Assembly (NCBI GenBank): GCA_964016985.1
Contig: OZ024826.1
Span: 39,597,070 to 39,661,069, forward strand
Direction of reading: 5' to 3'
Length of the DNA stretch: 64,000 nucleotides
DNA from: Anodontia alba
Taxonomy: Eukaryota; Mollusca; Bivalvia; Lucinida; Lucinidae
The translations under genes were made by a program, and so were the position numbers. This document shows positions 24,289-34,815 of this stretch, one piece after another. The notes under the pieces were generated by a model. The model saw only the letters and a list, made by a program, of their open reading frames with translations, was not told the DNA's origin and searched no databases. The first letter of the stretch is position 1. The number at the start of each line of letters is the position of its first letter.

Positions 24289-24493
24289 CCCTAGTCCTGC
24301 TAAATAAATTAAGATGCCACGCCCTTTTCAAATTTTCTGCCAATCAGATTACTTGATCCAGATTTTTTACATAAATTCTCATACTGAATGGCTAACAGTG
24401 TAGATCCAGATCAGTTGGCTTCTTAGAAGCCAACTGATCTGGATCTACACGGTTTGCAAAGGCAGGGTATATCCGGGTTCAGCAGGACAGGGG
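24289..24493. mobile_element. Family F MITE
   Basis: CCCTAGTCCTGCTAAATAAA and GGTTCAGCAGGACAGGGG ends; perfect core CAGATCAGTTGGCTTCTTAG and complement. The flanking TTAA copies have mutated. Confidence 0.85.
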
Positions 24494-24639
24494 TATATAC
24501 CACTTCCACAGCTCAGCATATAATGTATTTTGTAATACTTCGGTGTAAATTAGAAAATGTCAGTGTACTTCGGTATATTTTGGTAGTTTGGTGTATTTAT
24601 TTCTAGTGAAGCCTTATTTTCTCTGAAAACAAATATACC

Positions 24640-24840
24640 CTATTCGACCTAATTACCGCACATACCCCTGTAAGCGCACAGTCAGGAAATTCCATAGTCT
24701 TCAGATTACAACCAGTGTACATTTTTCTTTACTTCTTTACAAAGGCATATGTTGTGGGTACTCATTTGAATTGCATCGACAAGTCGATGCAATTCAAATG
24801 AGTACCCACAATATAACGTCTGATAAACACAATATAACGT
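24640..24840. mobile_element. Family C MITE
   Basis: TATTCGACCTAATTACCGCAC left end; core GGGTACTCATTTGAATTGC and complement meeting at GACAAGTCG. The right arm ends soon after, with the 16-bp ACAATATAACGTCTGA duplicated. Confidence 0.78.
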
Positions 24841-24854
24841 CTGATAAAGATTTA

Positions 24855-25052
24855 ACCTTTACAACTCTCTAGGCTTATACAGCATAGGACAAATTGTGAT
24901 ATTTTTCTGAGAAAACGGGATTTGACAATTCATGCAAATTGTCTCCATTGGAGACAATTTGCATGAAATGTCAAAACCTGTTTTCGAAAAATAAGAAAAC
25001 TATTTCAAAATGTTGTCTGCTGAAAATTCTGTTCAGAGTGCAAAGCGCTAAA
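24855..25052. mobile_element. Family D MITE
   Basis: Hairpin CATGCAAATTGTCTCCATTG and complement; right end CAGAGTGCAAAGCGCTAAAG. Confidence 0.82.
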
Positions 25053-25075
25053 GTATCCGAATACCATCAAGAAAA

Positions 25076-25335
25076 CATGCCTGTATAATTCTGATCCCCC
25101 TTAAACCCCACTTTTATATAGTAAAACTGGGGTTTACAGGGGTATACATTATTTTTCTTATTTTGCTAAAAAACATTGTGTGTACTCAATAGAACTGTCT
25201 TGCCGAGGCAGTTCTAACGAGTACCCACAATGTTTTGAGAAGAAATGTTAAAAATGTCAGATTTTTTTATCTGAAAATTTTCCAGTTTTGGTTGTAAAAT
25301 TTTCAATATATTTGAATAGGTGTGTTTTCGTAATG
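25076..25335 (+). mobile_element. Family A MITE, copy 7
   Basis: ATCAAGAAAACATGCCTGT and GGTGTGTTTTCGTAATG ends. It lies between TATCCGAATAC and TCAGGGTAAATATGGTA, which together form a family H right end, so it was inserted in an H copy. Confidence 0.88.
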
Positions 25336-25527
25336 TCAGGGTAAATATGGTACACAGATTGCAAAATTGTGTCTTCTGGGCATGCGCGGACCAAGTTCAA
25401 CCCTGTCTCCACACGGCCTGACCAGGACCTTCACCGTGTTATCAGAATCTATTGGATGCAGTCACCTTCATCAAAGGACAGCACTGACCATGTGTTCAAG
25501 CTGTTAAACCATTACCACTCTACAGGC

Positions 25528-25712
25528 AAATTCAGGAGGCAACAAATTGAGTTTTTTTTCTTATTTTTCCCCCAGAAAACCAGATTTGACACTTCATGCA
25601 AATTGTCTTCAATGGAGACAATTTGCATGAATTGTCAAAACCTGTTTTCTGGAAAAAATAAGAAAAACTTTTCAATATGTCATCTGCTGAAAATTTTTCC
25701 TAGAGTGCTAAG
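25528..25712. mobile_element. Family D MITE
   Basis: CATGCAAATTGTCTTCAATG hairpin and complement, outer arms AATTCAGGAGGCAAC and TCATCTGCTGAAAATT. Confidence 0.82.
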
Positions 25713-25841
25713 CACCAACCAGTCAATTTACCCAGTCAACAAGCATGGGCCCTGATATATTGCATGGATGCATCTCAGGGTAGTAATGAGCGCTGGACTA
25801 ATACGCACTGCTTTGCTTCTGTTCTGAAAACTGATTTTTAA

Positions 25842-26018
25842 CACTTTGCATGCTGGGAAAAATTTTTAGCAGAAAGCATTTTGAAATATTCTTATATTTC
25901 CTGGAAAATAGGATCTGACACTTTATGCAAATAGTGTCAGATCCTATTTTCTAAGGAAAAAGAAGAAAAAAAAATATCAGTTTGTCATCTGCTGAATTTA
26001 CTCATAACATGGCAAGTT
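25842..26018. mobile_element. Family D MITE with TTAA flanks
   Basis: TTAA (25838-25841), CACTTTGCATGCTGGG; right end ATAACATGGCAAGTT then TTAA (26019-26022). Shorter hairpin than other copies. The right TTAA is also the left TTAA of the next element. Confidence 0.82.
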
Positions 26019-26022
26019 TTAA

Positions 26023-26370
26023 CCCTTGTCATGCTGAATAAATTAAGATTCCATGCCCACTTCTAATTTCAACCCATTTAGATTACTTGATCCAAGTTTT
26101 TGATAGAAATTCACATATTTAATGACAAACAGTGCAGATCCAGATCAGTCGGCTTAGAGACATACCATAATAACTTTAAGTGTTAGGACAGATAGGCCTT
26201 TACAAACAGAATGTAGCATCTGATCAGGGTCTACACAGTTTGCCACTCATCCAGCACTATTTTAGACACAATAACAGGTTACAGAAAAATAGACTTTTTT
26301 TTTTTTTCAAATTTTAGAAGTATGGTAAGGAGTTAAGGCGTCTCAATACTTAGGGTAAATATGGTAAGCT
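26023..26370. mobile_element. Family F / family H chimera
   Basis: 26023-26155 is a left half of F (CCCTTGTCATGCTGAATAAA to CAGATCCAGATCAGTCGG); it then becomes H (TAAGTGTTAGGACAGATAGG, GTCTACACAGTTTGCCACTC, right end ATACTTAGGGTAAATATGG). The switch occurs just past the core both families share, as expected of recombination or template switching there. Confidence 0.7.
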
Positions 26371-26441
26371 ATAAATTACAGGTCTGGTCAGGGCCTTTGT
26401 TGTCTGCTTACAAAATCAGTGGTTACTACAGAATACATTAA

Positions 26442-26642
26442 CCCTTGTCCTGCTGAACCCTGATGTGTCCGCTTTTGAAAACAGTGTAGGTCCAGATCAT
26501 TTGGCTTCTGAAGAAGCCAACTGATCTGGATCTGCACTTTTGTCATTTAGAATGTGTTTTATCAACAACCTGGATCAACTAATCTGATTGGCTGAAAATT
26601 GGAATTGGGCGAGGCATCTTAATTTATTCAGCATGGCAAGGG
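26442..26642. mobile_element. Family F MITE
   Basis: TTAA (26438-26441), CCCTTGTCCTGCTGAACC; right end ATTCAGCATGGCAAGGG, TTAA (26643-26646). Core meets at GGCTTCTGAAGAAGCC. Confidence 0.9.
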
Positions 26643-26769
26643 TTAATTAATAAATAAGGCTTTGACAAGGTTACATGGATGAGCAGGGAGAATTGGCCTG
26701 GACTTAGCATATAAAATAAGCCCTTTTTACACATGGTGTATTTTATTTTGAACTACAGTACATGTACAA

Positions 26770-27185
26770 ACATCTATCAGAGGACATGTTAAGAAGGAGT
26801 ACTTGATTATAATTCTGGGCCCAGTTGTTCAAAGCATCGTTAGCTTAACGAGCTCGTTAAGGGTCATTTCGTTAACTGTTTTAGCGGATTCAGTGTACAA
26901 TATTCTGATATTTTTTGCTGAAAAAATGTGAGTAGCTTTTGCAGTGCAAAAGCTACTCACATTTTTTCAGCAAAAAATTTCAGCATATTTGCATATCACT
27001 CGATGTAAATTTTAACGAATCGTTAACTAACGATGTCGTTAGCTTTGAACAACAGGGCCCTGGGATATTTTTTCTTGAATTCTCCATAAAGGCATATGTT
27101 GTGAGTACTCATTAGAAGCCCCTCATCATTTTTAAGGCTACGGAAGAAATATTATCCAAGAAATATCACCAAATACTTGTGCTTT
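26770..27185. mobile_element. Family B MITE split by family G
   Basis: Left arm GGACATGTTAAGAAGGAGTAC...ATAATTCT and right part GGGATATTTTTTCTTGAATT are continuous in the copy at 39300-39485. Here family G (26817-27060) lies between them. The B core after it is decayed. Confidence 0.78.
26817..27060. mobile_element. Family G MITE, nested in B
   Basis: GGGCCCAGTTGTTCAAAGC and GCTTTGAACAACAGGGCCC; central hairpin GTGAGTAGCTTTTGC and complement. About 244 bp. The left outer arm lacks part of AACGATTCGT present at the right. Confidence 0.9.
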
Positions 27186-27367
27186 GTAAGTCCTCTAATC
27201 TACATACAATATTACCAAAGTGACAAAAAAGTAACTTTACAACATTATATTCTATAAATATGCAGGCTTTAATGCCTAAGAATGTCCGAATTTGGGACTG
27301 GACAAAGATATTTAAGTGATGTCACAAGAAAAAGTTCTTACTGCACATGCGGACATTGAAAGGCTAC
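27186..27367. other. Nothing recognised
   Basis: No supported feature. Confidence 0.3.
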
Positions 27368-27780
27368 CATGTTTACCCTAAGTATTCAGACAGACTGACC
27401 CTTGCAAACAGTGTAGACCCAGATCAGCTACCACACAATGCATCTGGATCTATACTGCTTTTCCCTCGTACAGCAGTTTGTATACCTTTAAACAGGTATT
27501 AACCCTGGTCCTGCTGAACCCAAATATGCCCTGTATATGCAAACAGTGTAGATGCAGATCAGTTGGCTTCTTCAGAAGCCAACTGATCTGGATCTACACT
27601 GTTTGCCATTAAGTATGTGAATTTGTATCAACAACCAGGATCAAGTAATCTGATTGGTTAAAAAATTAGAAGTGGGCGGAGCATCTTAATTTATTCAGCA
27701 AGACAATGGTTAAAAAGGACCACCGCAAATTTTAGAAGTAGGATAAGAAGTAGAGGTGTCTGAATATTTAAGGTAGTTCC
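27368..27780. mobile_element. Family H MITE split by family F
   Basis: Left end TTTACCCTAAGTATTCAGAC and core GTGTAGACCCAGATCAGC; after the F insertion the H right arm resumes with CGCAAATTTTAGAAGTAGG and ends GAATATTTAAGGTAG. Confidence 0.85.
27503..27709. mobile_element. Family F MITE nested in H
   Basis: TTAA (27499-27502), CCCTGGTCCTGCTGAACCC; right end TTCAGCAAGACAATGG, TTAA (27710-27713). Core GGCTTCTTCAGAAGCC is perfect. Confidence 0.9.
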
Positions 27781-27936
27781 CATAGAACAGAGAGAGCTCC
27801 CTTATTACAGACTCACTGCCTACTGCCGAATCTACATTGCAGACACTGATCAGGCTGCATGGACAAGCAGGCTGATCTGAGCCTTCACTGACCTCAAATT
27901 CAATGAGGACACTTTATGCATGACACTGCACATTAA

Positions 27937-28165
27937 CTCCTTCCATGCTAGTGGCGATCTTTGTCGTCTGCTGATAATCTTTGCAAACAGTTTAGATCCA
28001 GACCAGGCCCAACAAAACGTCGGGCCTGATCTGCATCCAAACTGTTTGACACTCTGACAGTATTCCTGACAGATTTTTTTTGAAAAAGTTAAACAAAAAA
28101 AAAAAAAAAAAAAAAAAATCCAGACGACAAAAAGGTGTGTGCAAAATTACCCAGCATGCAAATAA
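27937..28165. mobile_element. TTAA MITE with GTCGTCTG arms
   Basis: TTAA (27933-27936), CTCCTTCCATGCTAGTGG; right end TTACCCAGCATGCAAATAA then TTAA (28166-28169). The centre GGGCC..GTCGGGCC is an AAACAGTTTAGATCC-type palindrome. A poly-A of 28 lies at about 28092-28119. Confidence 0.75.
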
Positions 28166-28337
28166 TTAAGGGAACTGAATATATACAATAGTTTTTTCAC
28201 CATTTTATTGACTCCCTTTCCCACATATCAAACCCCTTCTGGAAAGGGGTCTACTCTAAAAGAAAAGAATTTGCTCCCATAGGAAGCAAATTCTTTTCTT
28301 GTAGAGAAGAGCCCTTTTAAGAACAGATGGAAGCAAA
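28020..28337 (+). repeat. Direct repeat, left copy (488-bp offset)
   Basis: CGGGCCTGATCTGCATCCAA through the family I hairpin to AGAACAGATGGAAG is repeated at 28508-28816 with about 90% identity by eye. It includes the right half of the TTAA MITE plus a family I copy (28235-28320), so a composite segment was duplicated. Confidence 0.88.
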
Positions 28338-28507
28338 AAACAATTTGACAGCTGTCTCCCCTGAATGTGTTTCAATTCCAACTTAAAAGCAAAAACATTC
28401 TATTTAGCTAATATGCGAGGTAGTCTGATAAATGCTTCATTTAATTTTCCAACAAAACTGCAATTTGAAACATGCCCAATGATTTGATCCGTGTGAAAAA
28501 CAAAAAC

Positions 28508-28816
28508 ATCGGGCCTGATCTGAATCCAAACTGTTTGATACTCTGATGGTATTCCTGAAAGATTTTTTTCGAAAAAGTTAATTAAACAAAAAAAAATCCA
28601 CAGACGACAAAATGGAGTGCAAAATTACCCAGCATGCAAATGATTAAGGGAACTGAATATATACAGTAGTTTATTCACCATTTTATTGACTCCCTTTCCT
28701 GCATACCAAACCCCTTCTGGAAAGGGGTCTACTCTAAAAGAAAAGAAGTTTCTCTCGTAGGGAGCAAATTCTTTTCTTGTAGAGAAGAACCCTTTTAAGA
28801 ACAGACGGAAGGCAAA
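28508..28816 (+). repeat. Direct repeat, right copy
   Basis: Begins CGGGCCTGATCTGAATCCAA and ends AGAACAGACGGAAGG. The poly-A is only nine bases here against 28 in the left copy. The family I hairpin (28715-28800) is present, with the inner tip changed. Confidence 0.88.
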
Positions 28817-28832
28817 AAACAATTTTTCTTGG

Positions 28833-29050
28833 GCAGGTTTAGTGCTTTAAGTGGTTAGAATTTGTGCACATTTTTTCTCCAGAAACGGACAACTGCCCTT
28901 CTTGAATCAGCTGATGGGAGAGAATGACCATAGAAAATATGTCATGATATGTCACCACGAAAGAAAGTTGCACGACCTGGCGGGGATCAAACCTGCGACC
29001 CCTGATCACCAATCGGATGCCTCAGCCTATGCAAACTGTGCAGGCACCTT
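28833..29050 (-). mobile_element. V-SINE, 3' end missing
   Basis: Minus-strand tRNA head near 28975-29035: GGCGGGGATCAAACCTGCG is an inverted B box and CCAATCGGATGCCTCAGCC the inverted D-arm region. The body AACTGCCCTTCTTGAATCAG and GAGAATGACCATAG matches other copies. The GTTGACTGGGCC tail is absent. Confidence 0.75.
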
Positions 29051-29409
29051 GGAGACAGCTAACTATCCAAGGCTTCCACAGACAGACAGTGAACAGCCTG
29101 ATCAGACTGCATGGGTACATAGGCTTATCAAAGTCTGCTGGGCCAAAGGTATATTGATGCTGATATATTTGTAGCAAACAACATTCTATATTTTTTTCTG
29201 AAATGATAGTAGGGCTTGACACTTCATGAGACTTGCAAAATTTCGAGCCTCTCAGAAAACTAACAATACATAATTGCTTTAGAATGCCATCTGCTGTGGT
29301 AAGACTGGCTCTCAAAGAGTTAAAAAGATGCCGAAAGTTAGGTTTACCAGGAGAAAAAAGAAACTGACATTTTTTTTCACCAACAAATGGCAAGGTACGT
29401 AGAACAGCT

Positions 29410-29535
29410 ATAGACAGAAGACACATTTTTCTACTTTCTGCATGAGTATGTTTACTGTGGGTGAGCCATTCAAATAAATACCCAGAAAATATAATTTCAT
29501 GGAGAAATAAGAAAAATAAACATGGTTTCTGGTTT
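29410..29535. mobile_element. Family B fragment
   Basis: TTTCTGCATGAGTATGTTTAC and TTTCATGGAGAAATAAGAAA retain B arms; the core is deleted. Confidence 0.5.
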
Positions 29536-29567
29536 GAACAATTCAACAAAAACAAAAAATAAAACAC

Positions 29568-29844
29568 ATTACGAAAACATGCCTATTCAAATATATTGAA
29601 AATTTCACCACCAAAAACTGAAAGTTTTCAGATAAAAAAATCCGATGTTTTTCATATTTCTGATCAAAACATAGACTGTGGGTACTCATTAGAACTGCCT
29701 TGATGAGGCGGTTCTAATGAGTACCCACAATCTATGTTTTTGAGCAGACATAAGAAAACTAATGTATACCCCTGTTAACCCCAGTTTTACTATATAAAAG
29801 CGAGGTTTAAGAGGTCAAAATTATATAGGCATGTTTTCGTGATG
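29568..29844 (-). mobile_element. Family A MITE, copy 8 (inverted)
   Basis: ATTACGAAAACATGCCTATT left, ATAGGCATGTTTTCGTGATG right; core GTACTCATTAGAACTGCC and complement. Confidence 0.92.
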
Positions 29845-29936
29845 AAAAATAACTTATCTACAATCCTGTTATGATCTAAAATCCTGGGCCCAGATGCTCT
29901 AAGTATCATCAGCACAATGAAATTGTAAGTCAACAT

Positions 29937-30080
29937 CACATTAATGCTTAGCACTCAGGGTAAAATTTTCAACAGGCATTTTGAACTCTTTTTCCTTATT
30001 TTTCCCAGAAAACTGGCTTTGACATTTCATGCAAATTGTCTTGAATGAAATGTAAAACACTATTTTATGGGAAAAAAAAT
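29937..30080. mobile_element. Family D MITE, truncated
   Basis: TGCTTAGCACTCAGGGTAAAA left end and CATTTCATGCAAATTGTC; the right arm merges with the next family B element. Confidence 0.65.
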
Positions 30081-30087
30081 ATGTTTC

Positions 30088-30347
30088 ATAGCTCTTGTTA
30101 AGATGCTTTTTTCAATCCAAAAGTAATGATATTTTTCTTATTTCTCCACAAAAACATAATATTATGTTGAGAGTACTCATTAGAAGTGCCTTGCCAAGGT
30201 GCTTCTAATGCGTACCCACATGTCTACATGAAAACATGATGTGGATTCTCATAAGAAGAGCCTTGCTGAGGCGCTTCTAATGAGTACCCATACATTTTTG
30301 TGGAGAAATAAGAAAATATTTACCTGATACCCACTCTTATCTAGACC
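30088..30347. mobile_element. Family B MITE with doubled core
   Basis: ATAGCTCTTGTTAAGATGC left and CACTCTTATCTAGACC right enclose two successive palindromes, one meeting at GCCTTGCCAAGG, the other at GCCTTGCTGAGGC. One pair of ends with two cores suggests internal tandem duplication. Confidence 0.8.
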
Positions 30348-30578
30348 TTCCAGTTTGTTATCTTCTGAATTTGAGAGTGGTAAAGGCTATAATGTTTAAC
30401 CATTAATTTTATTTGGGCAAAAACAGCAGATGAGAGACTGGCCTTATTATGTTCATTTAGGATATTTTTTTTTCATATCTGCCCAAAAACATATCTTGTG
30501 GGTACTCAATGGTTAGAATCCAGCCAGCCCCAACAAGGTGAGTATTTAGAGCGGAACTAAAATTTTCCTACAAATACC

Positions 30579-30854
30579 ATCACGAAAACATGCCCATATA
30601 ATTTTGACCCTCATAAACCCCACATTTATATCGTAAAACTGGAATTTACAGGGGTATACATTATTTTTCTTATTTCTGCTCAAAAACAGATTGTTGGTAT
30701 TTGTTAGAACCACCTCATCCAGGTGGTTCTAACAAGTACCTACAATATATGTTTTGAGAAGAAAAATGAAAAATATCAGTATTTTTTATCTGAAAATTTT
30801 TAGTTTTTGGTGGTAAAATTTTCAATATATTTGAATAGGCGTGTTTTCAAAATG
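30579..30854 (+). mobile_element. Family A MITE, copy 9
   Basis: ATCACGAAAACATGCCCAT and GGCGTGTTTTCAAAATG ends; the core is diverged (TTTGTTAGAACCACCTCATCC). Confidence 0.88.
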
Positions 30855-30880
30855 ACTTTTATCTGAAGCTATTTCTTTAG

Positions 30881-31090
30881 CCCTTAAAGCGCCAAGCAAA
30901 ATTTTTAGCAGACAACATTCTAATTTTTTTTTCTAATTTTTCATAGAAAACAAGTCTTGACACTTCATTTGGATATGTTAATCCTCTGCCAAGCAGACAA
31001 TTCACATGAAATGTCAAGACTTGTTTTCTCTGAAATAATAAAACAACAAAACATTGTCGTCTGCTGCTGTTGTGATAAGCGCTTTACGGG
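30881..31090. mobile_element. Family E MITE
   Basis: CCCTTAAAGCGCCAAGC left (TTAA mutated to TTAG), AGCGCTTTACGGG right with TTAA (31091-31094); hairpin AATTCACATGAAATGTCAAG type. Confidence 0.88.
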
Positions 31091-31174
31091 TTAAATGCTA
31101 ACAACACTTTGAACAACTGGATCAGAGCCACAGGCTATCTGGACTGTCTGTCCTCCCATGTCTCAAAGAAATTT

Positions 31175-31430
31175 ATTAATTTGTGTTGAGAGTCCAGTCA
31201 ATGCAATAAGGTCATATCGAGTGCTGTCATTTTACCTAACCACACTTATTCCTGGCAGGCTCTCTAAGGTGTGCACATTCTTTCACCAGAAACTAACAAC
31301 TGCCCTTCTTGAATAAGCAGAAGGGAGAAAATGACCACAGAAAATATTTCATGATCAATCGTCACTATAGAATGTTGCCAGACCCGGCAGGGATCGAACT
31401 CATGACCACCTGATCACTAGTCAAACGTGC
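31175..31430 (-). mobile_element. V-SINE, old copy
   Basis: GGCAGGGATCGAACTCATGACC is an inverted B box. AACTAACAACTGCCCTTCTTG, GTCATATCGAGTGCTGTC and GTGTTGAGAGTCCAGTCAA are the body and tail. More diverged than the copy at 34816. Confidence 0.75.
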
Positions 31431-31431
31431 A

Positions 31432-31497
31432 AAGTTAATGATCAAAGTTTTAATGATATGTTAACTAACAAAATCGTTAGTTTTGAACAACTGGGCC
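31432..31497. mobile_element. Family G fragment
   Basis: ATGTTAACTAACAAAATCGTTAG then TTTTGAACAACTGGGCC: only one end remains. Confidence 0.6.
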
Positions 31498-31556
31498 ATG
31501 TATTTCAATATCTCTATGCACATATTTCACAGTAATAATACATGTTTGCACAATCA

Positions 31557-31748
31557 AAGCTCTCCAGATAAGAGCGGGATCTAGATAAATAACATCCTTA
31601 TTTCTTCATGAAAACTTGTTGTGGGTACTCATTAGAAGCGTCTCACTGAGGGCTTGTAATGAGTACCTACAACATATGTTTTCATGGAGAAATAAGAAAA
31701 ATATCAATACTTCTTGGTTGAAAAAGACATTTTATCTGGAGCTATGAT
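31557..31748. mobile_element. Family B MITE
   Basis: AAGCTCTCCAGATAAGAGCG left and TTTTATCTGGAGCTATG right; core GGGTACTCATTAGAAGCG and partly decayed complement. Confidence 0.85.
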
Positions 31749-32034
31749 AATTTCATGTGAAACTTGTAGGCTTTAATAAGGTGAATGGAAACACCTCCTG
31801 ACAGACGGATGGAAAACTGGTCCCATATATATCACTGCTTATTTAAGCAGGTGCAAAAAAAAATGCATCTAAACCCTGTGAATGACAATAGTTTGGCATT
31901 TTATGTCACTTTCAACATTATCGTGAGGGACAGAAATCCTCTTATACTGAAAATCCACTTTCCAATACTGAGAATTACCTTTTCCCTTTACTTTATATAG
32001 GCTGAAAAAATCTTAATATTGAATTTAGTATTAA

Positions 32035-32439
32035 CCCTTGTCATGCTGAACCCAGACATAGCTCTAATTAAAGTGCTTTTTTCAATCCAAAAGTGTTGAT
32101 ATTTTTCTTATTTCTCCACGAAAACATATGTTGTGGGTACTCATTAGAAGCGCCTCACAGAGGTGCTTCTAATGAGTACCCACAACATATGTTTTCGTGA
32201 AGAAATAAGAACAATATTAACCTGATACCCACTTTTATCTAAACCTATGCCCGGATATATCCTGCTTTTGCAAACAGTGTCGATCCAGATCTGCTGGCTT
32301 CTGAAGAAGCCAAGTGATCTGGATCAGCACTGTTTGCCATTAACTATGTGAATTTATATCAATAATTCAGTTCAAGTAATCTGGTTGGCTGAAAATTAAA
32401 AGTGGGCGTGGCTTCTTCATTTATTCAGCATGACAAGGG
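32035..32439. mobile_element. Family F MITE split by family B
   Basis: TTAA (32031-32034), CCCTTGTCATGCTGAACCC; right end ATTCAGCATGACAAGGG, TTAA (32440-32443). Between TGAACCCAGA and CCCGGATATATCC, contiguous in the copy at 44003, a B element has been inserted. Confidence 0.88.
32057..32249. mobile_element. Family B MITE nested in F
   Basis: CATAGCTCTAATTAAAG left, CTTTTATCTAAACCTATG right; perfect core AGAAGCGCCTC...GAGGTGCTTCT. A possible 6-bp target duplication, CCCAGA / CCCGGA, flanks it at 32051-32056 and 32250-32255. Confidence 0.88.
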
Positions 32440-32454
32440 TTAATACTGAAAACG

Positions 32455-32632
32455 TTCACCCATGCATTATTTAAATCCTATTGAGATGCTGGAAGGGTGA
32501 TAATGAAAGGCTCTGTGCAATGAAGAACCGTACAGCCATGATTTGAATTACGCCTCTAGTGGGATTCAAACCTGGGACCTCATGACAGGAAGTTGAGAGC
32601 ACTACTTTACCCTGTGAAAATAAGATTTAAGG
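32455..32632 (-). mobile_element. Second SINE-like family, copy 2
   Basis: GTGGGATTCAAACCTGGGACC is an inverted B box; AAAGGCTCTGTGCAATGA is shared with 24121-24288. Confidence 0.65.
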
Positions 32633-32667
32633 CATATGCGGACTGCAAAGGTCCTGGTCAGTCTGTT

Positions 32668-32876
32668 GTTTGTTTGTGTTGAGGTTTTATGGCCCAGTCA
32701 ACCCAAAGGGGTCATGATGAGCGCAGTCAGTCCTCTAAGCGGTTAACCAGTATTGTGCACATTTTTTTGCCAGGAACTGACAACTGCTGCCGACCTGGCG
32801 GGGTCGAACCAGCAACCTCCTGATTACCAGTCAGATCAGCATCCAAATGAGCCACCAGGCCTGGCTATCCTGATCA
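32668..32876 (-). mobile_element. V-SINE, internally deleted
   Basis: Tail (lower coordinates) TTTGTGTTGAGGTTTTATGG; head GGCGGGGTCGAACCAGC (B box) and GAGCCACCAGGCCTGGC (A box side). About 80 bp of body is missing relative to 34816-35111. Confidence 0.82.
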
Positions 32877-33067
32877 GTCTGCGTATTTGCACAATCTGAT
32901 AAGGACCTTCATTGTCTGCCTACCGAATCATTTGATGAATATGATTGTGGACAGGGAAAACCCTCATCAGACTGTGCAGCTTTGTTGGTTGATCATGGGT
33001 CTTTACTGTTCCTACAGACTCCGAAGACATCGTTTTTTACAGGGCATTTCATTTTTGTAATTCTAAC

Positions 33068-33276
33068 AGTAAACACTTAAACTGCCAATCACAACTGCAG
33101 CAGACTACATTCATATTTTTCTTTGTCATTGAAAATAAGTCCTGACAGTTCATGTGCTTGGCAGACAATTCACATGAAAGGTCAAGACTTATTTTCTATG
33201 AAAAAAAAAATAAAATAAAATAAAAAAAATAAAATGTCATCTGCTACAAATTTTGCTTAATGCTTGAAGAGTTAAT
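33068..33276. mobile_element. Family E MITE
   Basis: AACACTTAAACTGCCAATCAC left, ATGTCATCTGCTACAAATTT and TGCTTGAAGAGTTAA right; AATTCACATGAAAGGTCAAG hairpin side. An A-rich low-complexity run follows the hairpin. Confidence 0.75.
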
Positions 33277-33403
33277 AAACATAAATTACTGCTATAACCC
33301 TACTCTATTTCAAATTCACACAAAAGATCAGCAGATCAAAACAAATGTCATGACCAGACAATGATTCAGCTTACACAGCTTTCTCAAAATAAAATCTATA
33401 TAC

Positions 33404-33590
33404 ATAGCTCTTGATAAGATGCCTTCTTTCAATCCAAAACTATTGATTTTTTATTAATTCTTCACAAAAACATGTTGTCGGTACTCATGAGAAGTGCCTG
33501 AGCTAGGCGCTTCTAATGAGTACCCACAACACATTTTCTTGGAGAAATAAGAAAAATATTTACCTGATACGCACTCTTATCTAGACATAT
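33404..33590. mobile_element. Family B MITE
   Basis: ATAGCTCTTGATAAGATGCC left, CACTCTTATCTAGACATATG right; core meets at GAGCTAGGC. Confidence 0.82.
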
Positions 33591-34117
33591 GTCTGTAGAA
33601 ACCCTGCTTGTAAAAGGCTGTACAAACACCACCTCTATTTGCAGATCTACTTAAGACTGGCTATGTCAGGGCATTTGCTACACATAATAAATACACGCAC
33701 AATCATAATTTCAGAATATGTGCCTTACTACATAATTATGAGCTGCATGACATGAGAAAGAGAAAAGGTACCTTCGTACATAATCACCCAAGACTCAAAT
33801 CAGCATGTGTTTCCTCGCAGTCTGATCTCAGTCTTCATTGTCCGCATGAAGAAACTTTGCCTCCTTGGCTTTCAAAAAATTGCCTAGTGAAGATTCTGAT
33901 TGGACTGTGAAAATGGGCAGGCTGATCTGAATCTTTGCTGGGCACACATGAAAGACCTAAGGCTTCTTTAAGCGGACAGGGACTGAGTGGATGTGCAGGA
34001 GATCTAAATCTTCAATGAGTGTGTGAAGTAAGGCGATCTGATCTCATGTGTCATTTGCACTTGAGAATATTACATACCTTTATTACCTTTAATGGGACAC
34101 ATTATGGGGGAATGATA
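33591..34117. other. Nothing recognised
   Basis: No supported gene or repeat. Confidence 0.35.
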
Positions 34118-34119
34118 CA

Positions 34120-34371
34120 CTTCAAAGGGAGGCAACTCTTTCAAAATTGGTTTTGTCTCCCTTTTGAAAAGGGGCCGACTCTAAAAGGAAAGAATGTGCT
34201 CTCTTCGAGAGCACATTCTTTCTTTTTAGAGTAGACTCCTTTTCAAAAGGGATTTAAGGAAAGAATGTGCCTAATAAGAGCACATTCTTTCCTTTTAGAG
34301 TAGACCCATTTTCAAAAGGGATTTGGTGTGCCGGAGAGCAAACAGGAAGTCACAATAGTTGTCTCCCTTGT
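34120..34371. mobile_element. Family I element with an extra half-hairpin
   Basis: TGTCTCCCTTTTGAAAAGGGG, tip GTGCTCTCTTCGAGAGCAC, then CCTTTTCAAAAGGG; a second partial AAGAATGTGC...GCACATTCTTTCC unit follows. Tail GGAAGTCACAATAGTTGTCTC. Confidence 0.8.
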
Positions 34372-34612
34372 ACAAAATGGCAGAAAATCTACAAAGTGTA
34401 TCCAGTGCAATTAAGCAAAAGCGTGATTTCAATAATATGCAAAATGCCGAGATTCTGTCATCCTGCACAGCTGCAGTCTTATCAGGATCACTGTCCACAG
34501 TTATTTCTTTCTTCATGACCCAGTGATTCAGTGAAGAGATGGTGAAAGCCCTGATCAGACTGTGCAGACATGCACTTCAAGGTCTATACACTTCAAAGAC
34601 ACTGTCTCTTAA

Positions 34613-34815
34613 CCCTTAAAGCACTAATCAAAATTGTAGCAGACATTCTAATTTTCTTTTATTATCATCATCAATACTTTTATGAGAAAATAAGACGACA
34701 CTTCAGGTGAAACACCAGCAAGGCAGATGATCCACATGATATATCAAACCTTATTTTCTCTGAACAATTCAATAAAAACCAAACTGTCCTCTGTTGCAGT
34801 TATAATTAGCACTTG
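34613..34815. mobile_element. Family E MITE, right end cut by V-SINE
   Basis: TTAA (34609-34612), CCCTTAAAGCACTAATC; the right arm GTTATAATTAGCACTT stops where the V-SINE tail begins at 34816, so the GGG-TTAA end is lost. Confidence 0.78.

Noticed and set aside
29022..29567. 181-residue antisense ORF
   Set aside because: It crosses V-SINE and family B fragments; composition follows A/T-rich repeats.
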